Positions 1 through 10,098 are shown, counted from the stretch's first letter. The stretch is 64,000 bases of DNA from Chitinophagaceae bacterium (GCA_014379345.1 JACMLY010000018.1:1-64000), one strand, 5' to 3'. Translations and numbers: made by a program. Notes: a model not told the origin generated them from the sequence alone.

Positions 1-198
1 AATAACCAAAAACCGAAAACGACCGGGCATTAAGCAATAGCGAAGGATCTCGCAAAAAGGCAGCCATTCTGATTTTATTTTTCGAAGGAAAAATGAATAA
101 TTTTCATCGTTAAAAAAAATTTGTTGGTTATTATTTCCACAGTTGGTCACAATGTATATTTCTGAAGGTTCGAAATGCATTCTATAAAAATACAGAGT

Positions 199-505
199 GT
201 TGAAGGGGAATTAAAGGTTTTGTAACGCTTAAAGACGTTATTTTAAACGGGTCAGGCCACTATAGTGGCCTGAGAAGATGTAGATAAACCCTTATTCGAT
301 AAAAAGTATAGAGGTTGAATTCCCTATTAAAAAAAATAGCCAGCATCATTTTTCTTAAGAGATCCCGTCAGGCCACTATAGTGGCCTGACGGATAAATTT
401 AAATCTCAGATAGCAAAGACATATGTTGAATTCTTCACCCACCATGAACTAACAGCATTATACTTCTCGAGTAGCACCTGTCAGACCACTATAGTGGCCT
501 GACAG
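199..505. repeat. Diverged ~113 bp tandem array with palindrome TCAGGCCACTATAGTGGCCTGA (cores 252-273, 365-392, 478-505)
   Basis: Three copies of a 22-28 bp palindrome spaced 113-115 bp; each preceded 53-57 bp upstream by GTTGAA (199, 314, 425); copies 2 and 3 also share CAGCATNAT about 25 bp upstream. Confidence 0.85.
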
Positions 506-517
506 ATTTAAGCAAAC

Positions 518-1555
518 TCAGGCAGGACACTTTTCATGATAATTAATCAACTCTATAGGTGTTTTCTCAAATTCAAACCCCTTATACACAATCGCTATTT
601 CATCCAACACCCCATCTATCTCTTCCCTCGTGCAAAGCGTTACCAGCTTTGTACGGTATTCTTTTATATTCGGAATCCCCTTTAAATAATTTGCATAATG
701 GCGCCGCATTTCATTGATCCCCACAACAAGTCCTTTCCATTCAACACTCCTGTGAAGATGTTTGCGGGCCACACTTACTCTTTGTTCAATATCCGGCGCC
801 GGTAAATGTTCACCGGTAGCAAAAAAGTGTTTGATCTCATTAAACACCCATGGATACCCAATGGCAGCACGACCGATCATTATACCATCTACCCCATACC
901 TGTTTTTATATTCCAGTGCTTTTTCAGGGGAATCAATATCACCATTGCCAAAAATTGGGATCCGTATGCGGGGATTGTTTTTGATCTTTCCGATCAGTGT
1001 CCAGTCAGCCGCACCCTTGTACATCTGCGTCCGCGTCCGTCCATGAATAGCCAACGCTTTAATCCCCACATCCTGTAACCGCTCCGCAACTTCTTCAATA
1101 TTTTTCGTATTGTCATCCCATCCCAGCCTGGTCTTTACAGTAACCGGAAGTCGTGTGGCTTTTACAACAGCATCGGTCAGCCGCACCATCAGATCAAGAT
1201 CTTTCAATACACCGGCTCCGGCCCCTTTCAAGGCGACTTTCTTAACCGGGCAACCGAAATTAATATCAAGCAGATCAGGATTGGTAACATCTACAATCTT
1301 TGCTGCCAACGCAAGACTTTCTTCATCCCCCCCGAAAATCTGGATTCCCACAGGCTTCTCATAATCAAAAATGTCAAGCTTTTGTCTGCTCTTGATAGCG
1401 TCGCGGATCAGACCCTCGCTACTGATGAATTCAGTATACATTAGGTCTGCCCCATGATCTTTACACACCGCGCGGAACGGGGGATCACTCACGTCTTCCA
1501 TGGGGGCAAGAAGAAGGGGGAAGGCAGGAAGTTGTATATTGCCGATGTTTACCAT
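518..1555 (-). CDS. dusB: tRNA-dihydrouridine synthase (DusB-like)
   Basis: LLAPMEDVSDPPFR, NFGCPVKKV, HGRTRTQMYKG, NGDIDSPEKA and GIMIGRAAIGYPW motifs; ORF-track start trimmed to MVNIGN. Confidence 0.92.
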   Translation of the reverse strand: MVNIGNIQLPAFPLLLAPMEDVSDPPFRAVCKDHGADLMYTEFISSEGLIRDAIKSRQKLDIFDYEKPVGIQIFGGDEESLALAAKIVDVTNPDLLDINFGCPVKKVALKGAGAGVLKDLDLMVRLTDAVVKATRLPVTVKTRLGWDDNTKNIEEVAERLQDVGIKALAIHGRTRTQMYKGAADWTLIGKIKNNPRIRIPIFGNGDIDSPEKALEYKNRYGVDGIMIGRAAIGYPWVFNEIKHFFATGEHLPAPDIEQRVSVARKHLHRSVEWKGLVVGINEMRRHYANYLKGIPNIKEYRTKLVTLCTREEIDGVLDEIAIVYKGFEFEKTPIELINYHEKCPA

Positions 1556-1663
1556 ATTCGAAGCCGATGATAGAAACCCGATCAGCATAGGCAACAACCT
1601 ACTGTAACGGTTCTTCTTCAAACGGGTCGCAAATTTACACACTTATTATCGTTTACGCCACTT

Positions 1664-2584
1664 ATGACAGGTCATTTACGTGTATCCTCTCCATGGTCGC
1701 AGTTAGGAATTTTCCTGGGGTTATTTGGTGGAGCCTTTGTTATATCTTCTGTTTTGATGGCCGCCTTCATCCTGGCGAACGGCGTTCCTATTCAAAATGC
1801 CGATAACATCGACTGGACTAAACCGGAATTGATCTCAACGATGAAATGGATACAAGGGCTTTCATCAATATTGATTTTTCTTTTACCCGCCTTTTTATAT
1901 GCTCGCATCACCTTCACTTCCAATCCATTTTATTTCTTAGGATTGAAGCAGGCTGAAAAGTCGCCCATGTATGGTTTGGCAATCCTTTGCATCATGCTGG
2001 CCTTTCCATTTGTTATCTGGCTCGGAGAAATAAACCAGCATATTCCCTTACCTAACTGGATGACTGCAATGGAAAAGGATACTGCAAAGCAAATGGAAGC
2101 TTTGTTAAAGGTGAAGAATACCATGGATATCGTGATCAATGTGATCATCATAGCGGTACTTCCTGCAATTTGTGAAGAACTGTGTTTTCGTGGCGCTTTG
2201 CAACGAATACTTATTCATTGCAGCAAAAGCCCTTGGGCCGGGATCATTATTACGGCTATCTTGTTTTCTGCCCTGCACTTACAATTCCAGGGATTTTTGC
2301 CCAGAATGATTTTGGGGATCGTGTTGGGCGCTTTGTATTGGTATAGCGGAAGCTTATGGACAAGTATTCTTGCCCATTTTGTAAATAATGGCGTACAGGT
2401 CGTCGCAGTTTCTTTTGCGCCGAAGTACATTAGCGAAAATCCAAGCATGCCGGTATTTGCCGCGCTCATTTCCGGCGTCGTGCTATTTATTATCCTTTGG
2501 ATCTATGCAAGGCTTTCAACAATTACCTATTCGAAAGTTTATGAAACAAGCGGACTCAATATGACCAATCAATTCCTTGCCTGA
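1664..2584 (+). CDS. CPBP family intramembrane (Abi-type) metalloprotease
   Basis: EELCFRGALQR plus SALHLQFQGFLPRMILG and HFVNN motifs, multiple TM segments. Confidence 0.85.
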   Translation: MTGHLRVSSPWSQLGIFLGLFGGAFVISSVLMAAFILANGVPIQNADNIDWTKPELISTMKWIQGLSSILIFLLPAFLYARITFTSNPFYFLGLKQAEKSPMYGLAILCIMLAFPFVIWLGEINQHIPLPNWMTAMEKDTAKQMEALLKVKNTMDIVINVIIIAVLPAICEELCFRGALQRILIHCSKSPWAGIIITAILFSALHLQFQGFLPRMILGIVLGALYWYSGSLWTSILAHFVNNGVQVVAVSFAPKYISENPSMPVFAALISGVVLFIILWIYARLSTITYSKVYETSGLNMTNQFLA

Positions 2585-2621
2585 TGATCATTTTATTTCA
2601 CCATTTTTTATTTCTCTCAGT

Positions 2622-3509
2622 ATGGCACTGAATAAAGCCACCTTTAGAACAAGAGCTTTGACAGCACTTGTGTTTTGCCTGGTTATGCTGGCCGGTTTAT
2701 TGATTGGGCCATGGACATTCTTTATTCTATTTAGTATTATACACTTCGGCTGCTGGATAGAGTTTCAAAAGCTCGTTGGCCGGATCGATCCGGAATATGC
2801 AGCAATATCCCCCTTTCATAAATATGGTGTCATGATTGCCGGCTGGTGCATGATGTTATATTTCACCAATGATGCATTTACGGTTTTCGGACTTCGCCTT
2901 CATGCGCTCGGCTGGTGGCTTGGATTGACCTTCGCATTTGTATTGCCTATCGTTGAATTGTTGTTTGCAAAAAATATTCGCCTTAAAAATATCGGCCATT
3001 CAGCATTTGGGCTTATATACATTTCCTTAAGCTGGGGCCTGATGATAGATCTGCGGGTTATGTTCATGGGTGTGGAGGAAGGAAATGAAAGAGTGTACAT
3101 AGATACCGGATGGTATATTCCCCTGGTACTGATTGCAGCTATGTGGATCAACGATACGATGGCCTATCTCGTCGGATCGTGGTTCGGCAAGACGCCATTT
3201 TCAAAAATTTCGCCAAAAAAAACCTGGGAAGGTACCGCAGGTGGCGCTTTTCTCTCCATTATTATTATAACTGTAGCCATGAAACTAATCATGCCTTATA
3301 GTAATATTTGGAACTGGATCTTTATTTCTTCAATAGCCTCAATTGCAGGGATTATCGGTGACCTGCTCGAATCGAAGCTGAAGCGCCTGGCAGACGTGAA
3401 AGACAGCGGCCAGATCATGCCGGGACACGGCGGCTTTCTTGATCGGTTCGATTCATTGTTATTAGCAACACCTTTTGTTTGGCTATACGTGGTTTTTATG
3501 ATGAAATAA
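2622..3509 (+). CDS. cdsA: Phosphatidate cytidylyltransferase
   Basis: C-terminal signature KDSGQIMPGHGGFLDRFDSLL; start trimmed to MALNKA. Confidence 0.92.
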   Translation: MALNKATFRTRALTALVFCLVMLAGLLIGPWTFFILFSIIHFGCWIEFQKLVGRIDPEYAAISPFHKYGVMIAGWCMMLYFTNDAFTVFGLRLHALGWWLGLTFAFVLPIVELLFAKNIRLKNIGHSAFGLIYISLSWGLMIDLRVMFMGVEEGNERVYIDTGWYIPLVLIAAMWINDTMAYLVGSWFGKTPFSKISPKKTWEGTAGGAFLSIIIITVAMKLIMPYSNIWNWIFISSIASIAGIIGDLLESKLKRLADVKDSGQIMPGHGGFLDRFDSLLLATPFVWLYVVFMMK

Positions 3510-3534
3510 CAACTTCAATGAGAAGTCTTTAAAT

Positions 3535-3600
3535 TCTCGCAAAAACGCTAAGTCGCAAAGATGAATACATTTACTTTGCGACTTAGCGTCCTTGCGAGAT
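3535..3600. repeat. Intergenic inverted repeat (TCTCGCAA.. ACGCTAAGTCGCAAAG / CTTTGCGACTTAGCGT..TTGCGAGA)
   Basis: ~25 bp near-perfect arms around a 13 nt loop, just after cdsA. Confidence 0.85.
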
Positions 3601-3699
3601 AAAATAAAACAGATACTGAACCGACCCATGGTAGTCAATAACCCGGGCTATAAAACCCTTTTTAAACTCTTTCACATTGCCTAATTTTATTACTCAATT

Positions 3700-4362
3700 T
3701 TGATCATGACAATTCATAAGGAAGGATACAAGACCATTTTGATCGGCGCAATGATTTTTGGCGTTATTAATCTTGCATCGTTTTACTATTTGAGTTTTTA
3801 CTATCCCTGGCTGAGCTGGCTCATTTTTATAGCCACATTGGCGCTACTATTATTTATCATCTCCTTTTTCCGCGTTCCAAAACGAAAAGTCAGTATTGGA
3901 GAAAAGCTCATCGTATCACCGGCTGATGGAAAAGTAGTGGTTATTGAAGAAATTTTTGATGAGGAATACTTTAAAGACAAACGCTTGCAGGTCTCGATAT
4001 TTATGAGCCCTGCCAATGTTCACCAAAACCATACTCCTGTAAGCGGCGAAGTAGTATATAGCAAATACCATAAAGGAAAATACCTGGTAGCCTGGAATCC
4101 TAAATCATCAACAGAGAACGAGCGGCACTCTGTGGTGATCAAAAACCAGGCAGCGGAAGTTTTGGTAAAGCAAATTGCCGGTGCCGTGGCAAAACGCATT
4201 ATTAACTACTTAAGTGTGGGGCAAAAAGTAGAGCAAAGTGCCGAAATGGGTTTCATTAAGTTTGGAAGCCGGGTCGATGTTTTATTGCCGGTTGGAACCA
4301 AGGTGAATGTGCAATTGAATCAGCACGTGCAGGGTGGCGTGTCTATACTGGCAAATTTGTAG
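3700..4362 (+). CDS. psd: Phosphatidylserine decarboxylase family protein
   Basis: SPADGKVVVIEE, MSPANVHQNHTPVSG, IKFGSRVDVLLP motifs. Confidence 0.9.
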   Translation: MIMTIHKEGYKTILIGAMIFGVINLASFYYLSFYYPWLSWLIFIATLALLLFIISFFRVPKRKVSIGEKLIVSPADGKVVVIEEIFDEEYFKDKRLQVSIFMSPANVHQNHTPVSGEVVYSKYHKGKYLVAWNPKSSTENERHSVVIKNQAAEVLVKQIAGAVAKRIINYLSVGQKVEQSAEMGFIKFGSRVDVLLPVGTKVNVQLNQHVQGGVSILANL

Positions 4363-4502
4363 CCCGGAGCTTAAAAGTCTATAGCTGACGCAGAAGCATA
4401 CCCAATCATTGTATATGTATGGGTAAGATTAACAGTTGGAAGCCTCGTGGTATGGGGTTTCAGTTATATATTTATGATCGTACTTTAAAAAAATGAATGT
4501 CA

Positions 4503-4658
4503 ATGATTAAAAAAGTATTTATGCTGCTTACGGCGGCTTTGATGGTAACGGGAATGGCCTTTGCGCAGGATGGTGAAAAAAAATGTAGCAAAGGAAAAAA
4601 GTGTTGTAAAAAAGAAGCGCCTGCCGCTAAAAAAGATGATAAGGTAAAGAAGGCCTGA
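4503..4658 (+). CDS. Small secreted Lys/Cys-rich protein (51 aa)
   Basis: Translated by eye: MIKKVFMLLTAALMVTGMAFAQDGEKKCSKGKKCCKKEAPAAKKDDKVKKA*; signal peptide with AFA|QD; followed by a terminator; absent from ORF track because <60 aa. Confidence 0.75.
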   Translation: MIKKVFMLLTAALMVTGMAFAQDGEKKCSKGKKCCKKEAPAAKKDDKVKKA

Positions 4659-4678
4659 TCGCTTTCCTTACAGCATTT

Positions 4679-4706
4679 GTCCCGCCAAAGGCGGGATTCT
4701 TTTTTA
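4679..4706 (+). terminator. Rho-independent terminator
   Basis: CCCGCCAAAGGCGGG followed by ATTCTTTTTTA. Confidence 0.85.
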
Positions 4707-4784
4707 GGCCTGTTGGGAAAGAACCAACTTATCCACGTGATGTTAAGAAACTTTCTATGGCATGCTAATGGTGACAATTTAGTT

Positions 4785-4967
4785 ATGGAAAATACAGACA
4801 CACTGCATGCAGAGCTGGAGGAGCTTCAAAAAAAATATTGGAGATGTTTCAATAACTGGGATTGCGATGAAGACCTGGAAAAAATGCAATCTAATATTGA
4901 AGAATTGAAATACAGGCTTTCCCTTGGATCTGTCGCAACAGAAAAAAATCTAAGAGAGGCTATTTAG
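4785..4967 (+). CDS. Small hypothetical protein (acidic, helical)
   Basis: ORF from MENTDTLHAELEELQKKY; overlaps end of the convergent HAD gene. Confidence 0.5.
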   Translation: MENTDTLHAELEELQKKYWRCFNNWDCDEDLEKMQSNIEELKYRLSLGSVATEKNLREAI

Positions 4968-5662
4968 AATATCCTCTCCAATTCTTTTAATGAATGTATC
5001 ATATAAGTCGGCTGTACATCGCAGTCTATACAGGTATGATTTACAAATACCTGGTCCATACCCACATTCATGGCCCCCCGTATATCTACTTCAATGCTAT
5101 CCCCAATCATAATGCTTTGGTGAGGCTGGGCATTTGCCTTCAAAAAAGCATACTCGAAAATTTCCTTTTTGGGTTTAATGCTATTACTCCCTTCAGAAGT
5201 GATCACTTCGATAAAATACGAATCAATACCTGCATGTTTTAATTTACTATGCTGTGTTTCTTCAAATCCATTAGTGATCAGGTGAAGGCTGTAACCTTTG
5301 CCAGTGAGATAATCGAGGCACTCAATGGTGTGCGGAAATAATAGATTACGGGTTGGCAACAGTTGAAGAAACCGAAAGCCCATATCTCTCGCCAATTTTT
5401 CGTTTCCTATTTTAAAATCAATCAAGGTGTACCACATCCTTTTCCATCGCAACTCATCTACCTTGATGATCCCGTTGCGGTATTTTTCCCAAAGCTTATC
5501 ATTATGAGATAAATACGTAGTATAGAACAGCTCGAAATCCAAAATGCCCATTGAACTTAGTTCCATTGCATTGTAAAGCTCTTCCAGTGTAAGCCTTGCA
5601 TTTGAGTTGAAGTCCCACAGGGTATGGTCAAGATCGAAAAACAAGTGTTTGTACTTACCCAT
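4964..5662 (-). CDS. YjjG family HAD hydrolase (non-canonical pyrimidine nucleotidase-like)
   Basis: FFDLDHTLWDF, ITNGFEETQ, KPKKEIFEYA, MIGDSIEVDIRGAMNVGM motifs. Confidence 0.85.
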   Translation of the reverse strand: MGKYKHLFFDLDHTLWDFNSNARLTLEELYNAMELSSMGILDFELFYTTYLSHNDKLWEKYRNGIIKVDELRWKRMWYTLIDFKIGNEKLARDMGFRFLQLLPTRNLLFPHTIECLDYLTGKGYSLHLITNGFEETQHSKLKHAGIDSYFIEVITSEGSNSIKPKKEIFEYAFLKANAQPHQSIMIGDSIEVDIRGAMNVGMDQVFVNHTCIDCDVQPTYMIHSLKELERIF

Positions 5663-5742
5663 AAATAATACCCGAAATTATTGCATATACGCTAATAATT
5701 TTATTCTTTTATGCCCTTGTTATCACCTTAAATCCGCTCCCT

Positions 5743-6720
5743 ATGAAACATGTCTTATGTTCATTTTCTTTCCTGTTACTTGCTTGTATTACCGGATACT
5801 CCAATGATAAGGATAGTACTGATAAAAACACGGTTTCCCAAAAAGAAATTGATGAATTGGCCAACCTTTTTATGAGGCTAGATTCCATCGAAAAAACAAT
5901 TGAATACCAGCATGGCCTTGTCAATCTGGAAAACGGGAATGCCAAACTGGATATTCCTCACGGTTTCAAATTCATCAATGCAAAACAAAGTCAGTTTATC
6001 CTGGAGGACCTCTGGCAAAATCTTCCTGATGCTTCGGTACTCGGAATGATTGTATCGGATAGTTTCCGGGTGAATGGAATATTTAATTCATGGGTATTTG
6101 TTGTTACGTATGATGGAATGGGATATGTAAAAGATGACGATGCCGATGATATCAATTACGATGATCTTTTAAAGGACCTTCAGGAAGGCCAAAAGCAGGC
6201 AAATATTGAAAGAACCAAACTTGGATATGGAGAACTGAATATCACAGGTTGGGCATCGACCCCCTTCTACGACAAGAAGAATAAAGTATTGCATTGGGCA
6301 AAGGAATTGAATGTGGCGGGTAATGAAGACAATACCCTGAATTATGATGTGCGCGTGCTGGGAAGAAAGGGTGTATTGAGTCTGAATGCGATCTCCGGAA
6401 TAGATCAACTGGAAGAGGTAAAGAAAAATATTCCGGCCATATTAAAAATGGCATCGTTCGATCAGGGCCATACGTATTCGGAGTTTAACCCGGATGTTGA
6501 TGAAGTAGCTGCATGGACGATCGGTGGCTTGGTTGCAGGAAAAATCCTGGTAAAGGCAGGTTTACTGGCCGGGCTGTTGAAATTCTGGAAGCTGATTGCG
6601 ATTGGAATTATAGCGGGAGGAAGTTTTATCTGGAAATTTGTTCGTGGTAAAAAGAAGCAGGAGCAATATGCTGTTGAAACGATAGCAGATGGGAGCGAAA
6701 ATTCTTCGACGGTCTCATAA
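5743..6720 (+). CDS. DUF2167 family membrane protein
   Basis: Signal peptide, DUF2167-like GWASTPFYDKKNKVLHWAKEL, C-terminal TM region. Confidence 0.75.
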   Translation: MKHVLCSFSFLLLACITGYSNDKDSTDKNTVSQKEIDELANLFMRLDSIEKTIEYQHGLVNLENGNAKLDIPHGFKFINAKQSQFILEDLWQNLPDASVLGMIVSDSFRVNGIFNSWVFVVTYDGMGYVKDDDADDINYDDLLKDLQEGQKQANIERTKLGYGELNITGWASTPFYDKKNKVLHWAKELNVAGNEDNTLNYDVRVLGRKGVLSLNAISGIDQLEEVKKNIPAILKMASFDQGHTYSEFNPDVDEVAAWTIGGLVAGKILVKAGLLAGLLKFWKLIAIGIIAGGSFIWKFVRGKKKQEQYAVETIADGSENSSTVS

Positions 6721-6740
6721 AAAGAAAATTAATTTTATGG

Positions 6741-6771
6741 GGCGATGAGCATTTGCTTATCGCCTTTTTTT
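6741..6771 (+). terminator. Rho-independent terminator
   Basis: GGCGATGAGC-attt-GCTTATCGCC followed by TTTTTTTATTT. Confidence 0.85.
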
Positions 6772-6787
6772 ATTTCAAATTAATTAC

Positions 6788-7489
6788 ATGAACATTGTTA
6801 TTACCGGCGCGTCAAAAGGTTTTGGAAAATCCCTTGCTGAAAAATTTGCATCCCATGGGCATGATCTGTATATCTGTTCAAGAAATGCGGTGAGCCTGTA
6901 TCATACTGTTGACGAAATATTGACGAAGTTTCCCAACATAATAATCAAAGCAAAACCCTTCGACCTCAGCATCAAAGAACAGGCGAAAGAATTTGGGCAT
7001 TGGATCCTGGAGTTTGGAATCTCCATCGATGTATTGATCAATAATGCCGGCTTATTTCTCCCCGGAGGCGTCCATAATGAAGAAGAAGGAGTACTGGAAA
7101 AAATGATTGAAGTAAACCTATACAGTGCTTATCACCTCACCCGGGTGCTTGTACCAACAATGATAAAGCAACAACGCGGCCATGTGTTCAATATGTGTTC
7201 AATCGCTTCCTTACACGCTTATAATAATGGGGGAGCGTATAGTATTAGTAAATTTGCCCTCGCGGGTTTTTCAAAAAACCTTCGCGAAGAAATGAAACCT
7301 CACGGAATCAAGGTGACTACCCTATACCCCGGCGCCGCGTTAACTGATTCCTGGGCAGGCAGCGATATTGACCCCAATCGAATAATGGAGGCATCGGATA
7401 TCTCCGAAATGGTGTATGCAGCTACATTACTTTCACCGCAGGCTTGCGCAGAAGACATCATCCTGAGGCCTCAATTGGGCGATTTATGA
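6788..7489 (+). CDS. SDR family oxidoreductase
   Basis: TGASKGFGKS, NNAG, YSISKFALAG motifs. Confidence 0.9.
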   Translation: MNIVITGASKGFGKSLAEKFASHGHDLYICSRNAVSLYHTVDEILTKFPNIIIKAKPFDLSIKEQAKEFGHWILEFGISIDVLINNAGLFLPGGVHNEEEGVLEKMIEVNLYSAYHLTRVLVPTMIKQQRGHVFNMCSIASLHAYNNGGAYSISKFALAGFSKNLREEMKPHGIKVTTLYPGAALTDSWAGSDIDPNRIMEASDISEMVYAATLLSPQACAEDIILRPQLGDL

Positions 7490-7703
7490 CCTGATTTGGA
7501 AAAATTGCAAACTGTTATCCCGGTCACAAACCCGGATACTATATTATATTGTGAAGTCGCTTTTATTTGATCCATGCCGGTCGAGCCGCTCATCCCTTTT
7601 CCCGTATTTTAACGATACTGGATTAGTTATCCTTCCCCCGACAATTTATATTTGTAGTTACCCGTTCAGGGACCTGAATATGCGAGTCTGGAATCAGCTA
7701 TAC

Positions 7704-9512
7704 ATGAAGGAATGTATTTTTATAGTACTGCTTTTTTGCTGCAGCCTGCAACTGCACGCACAGACAAAGTTCTATACTCTTGTCAGCGAAAGAACAATTG
7801 GCTATAAACGCACTTTCCAGGTTCAATATATAGTGGAAGGTGCTAAAAAAATAAAAGACTTTAGAAGTTCGAAGTTTGCTGATTTTAACATCGAAGATGA
7901 ATTCGAAATCCCAACAACCCCTACTATTAGCGCGCAAACATTGCAACTGGTTGATGCCTACTCTAAAATCATTGTTTTATCGCCCAAAAAAACGGGAGTT
8001 CTTACTGTGCCGGGAGCCACCGCAAAAATCGATGGGAAATTGATGCGCTCGAATACGGTGAAAGTAGTGGTTCGTCAAACAGGTTTGTCTCCTCTATCTA
8101 ATGCTGACGCCGAGAAAGAAAAAGTAGAAGATGAGTCGGAAATAAAACCGGGCGAAAATATCGAACAAAAGATACGCGAGAATTTCTATCTGAAAGGAGA
8201 GGCCAATAAAAAAACCTGTTATGTTGGAGAGCCCGTGATGGTTGTATATAAAGCGTACTCCAGGTTAAACGCAAATTCACAGGTTGTGCGCCGTCCCTCC
8301 CTTACGGGCTTCAGCGTGGTTGAAATGGTGGATTCGTATGATAATCGCCCTGAAATTGAAAAAATCAATGGCAAATCGTTTTTCACCCACCTGATACGTA
8401 AAGCCCAGTTATTTCCTCTACAGGCAGGAACATTTACCCTGGATGCCGCTGAAGTGGAAAGTACTATTTATTTTTTCAAAAATCCGGATGCTGGGATCAA
8501 TGACGATCTGCAACGACTACTCGAAAGATCAACCGTGGACCAGCCCCCTGCTTTCACCAGGCTTGAACACAAAACAGTCTTGAAATCAGCGCCATTTTCC
8601 ATTTCGGTAAAGCCTCTGCCCGAAGCGGGTCAACCGGCCAATTTTGGTGGCGCAGTGGGGCAGTACAGTGTTGCTTTACGATTGTTAAAGACCGAATTGC
8701 AACAGGGAGAGCCTGGCAAATTGCAGGTGATGATCTCAGGCAATGGAAATTTTCCGTTGGTAACGGCGCCTTCTATCGAATGGCCAGCGGGGTTAGATAT
8801 AACTGATCCTTCGGCAAAAGAAGAACTAAATAAGTTCATATATCCGTTGAGAGGAGGAAAAATATTTGAATACAATTTCTCCTCCAAGGATACCGGCAGC
8901 TTCTCCATACCACCGGTAGAGTTTTCCTATTTCGATCCTGCCCTAAAAAAATATGTTACAAAGAAAAGCAGTGCTGCAATCTTCCATATTCACAAAGGCG
9001 TGAAAATAGGCCCGTCTCCGGCCCGGCAGGCAACAAGTGTTAATTTTGATGCACCTCTTCCTTTTTACTGGTATTGGTTTGGTATCCTCGCAATGGGACT
9101 TACCGGATACATCATTTACTTTTTATGGTCCAGATCAAAGTCAAGACAAAAGTTACAACCAGTTATTCCGAAAACAGAGCCACCAAAGAAGAGTGAAAAT
9201 ATTTTTGAAGATCCATTCAACATGGCAAGACACGCCATGTATGGCGAGGACAAGCAAAAATTTTATTCCGAGATACAAAGGGTTTTATGGAAAACGGTTG
9301 CAGAAAAATGTCATGCCGTCCCTTCGACGCTTAATAAGCAAAACATTGCAGCACAACTTCGCAATTGTGAAATTTCTGAAGATACAATCAGTGAACTGCA
9401 ATATATCCTGAACGAATGTGAGTGGGCAGTCTATACTCCTTCCGTTGATGAGAAGGATATGAGCAAAATATTATTTTCTTCGCAAAAAATCAGGAAACAG
9501 CTGGGTGAGTAA
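7704..9512 (+). CDS. BatD family protein
   Basis: N-terminal signal MKECIFIVLLFCCSLQLHAQ, BatD-like beta repeats, C-terminal TM; start trimmed from 7551. Confidence 0.7.
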   Translation: MKECIFIVLLFCCSLQLHAQTKFYTLVSERTIGYKRTFQVQYIVEGAKKIKDFRSSKFADFNIEDEFEIPTTPTISAQTLQLVDAYSKIIVLSPKKTGVLTVPGATAKIDGKLMRSNTVKVVVRQTGLSPLSNADAEKEKVEDESEIKPGENIEQKIRENFYLKGEANKKTCYVGEPVMVVYKAYSRLNANSQVVRRPSLTGFSVVEMVDSYDNRPEIEKINGKSFFTHLIRKAQLFPLQAGTFTLDAAEVESTIYFFKNPDAGINDDLQRLLERSTVDQPPAFTRLEHKTVLKSAPFSISVKPLPEAGQPANFGGAVGQYSVALRLLKTELQQGEPGKLQVMISGNGNFPLVTAPSIEWPAGLDITDPSAKEELNKFIYPLRGGKIFEYNFSSKDTGSFSIPPVEFSYFDPALKKYVTKKSSAAIFHIHKGVKIGPSPARQATSVNFDAPLPFYWYWFGILAMGLTGYIIYFLWSRSKSRQKLQPVIPKTEPPKKSENIFEDPFNMARHAMYGEDKQKFYSEIQRVLWKTVAEKCHAVPSTLNKQNIAAQLRNCEISEDTISELQYILNECEWAVYTPSVDEKDMSKILFSSQKIRKQLGE

Positions 9513-9543
9513 ATACGATCCAATAATTACAGGCAGCACTGGC

Positions 9544-10098
9544 TCACCTTGTTAATTCGCCGATGGGTATATCATTAATAAATACATTTTGAATAACAGC
9601 CTGGCCTTTGCGGATTTTCACCAAAGCATACGTTGTAGCTGATGAATCTCTGGTAGGTTCGCGATAAATAGTTTCGGCTTTGGGAGCCTTATACTCATCC
9701 ATGTAGAATTCATCGAAGGGATACCTGATATGTACTGTGATGCTGTCCTTTTCCCTGGATGCATAGTATACTGTTGCCTTTACATAATTATTGTTCTGCG
9801 GTTGCCTGGTTGATAAATCTTTTATAATGGCGAAACCCCGTGCATCCCTGCCAAGAATGACATATACACTTTCATTACCAGCCAGGTTTCTGTTGATTGT
9901 ATCGGTAAACGAATTCTCCGCAAAATTCAATGTTATATATTTTCCTTTAAAGGGATGAGAAGGATCTACAGGTTCGGTCTTAAATTTAAATGACTCTCCT
10001 TTTTTTAGTACCTCATCTTTTTCCCAGATTATTTTGCCCGGCACCACCCATTGGATGATTGCCAGTAGCACAAAAGCCAATATAAAACCGTATTTCAT
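9544..10098 (-). CDS. GDYXXLXY domain protein
   Basis: TEPVDPSHPFKGKYITLNF motif, N-terminal TM; paired with DUF2157. Confidence 0.7.
   Translation of the reverse strand: MKYGFILAFVLLAIIQWVVPGKIIWEKDEVLKKGESFKFKTEPVDPSHPFKGKYITLNFAENSFTDTINRNLAGNESVYVILGRDARGFAIIKDLSTRQPQNNNYVKATVYYASREKDSITVHIRYPFDEFYMDEYKAPKAETIYREPTRDSSATTYALVKIRKGQAVIQNVFINDIPIGELTR

Noticed and set aside
252-505. Possible CRISPR array (three evenly spaced repeats)
   Set aside because: Repeats are fully palindromic, spacers ~87-95 bp with internal similarity, only three units, no cas genes nearby
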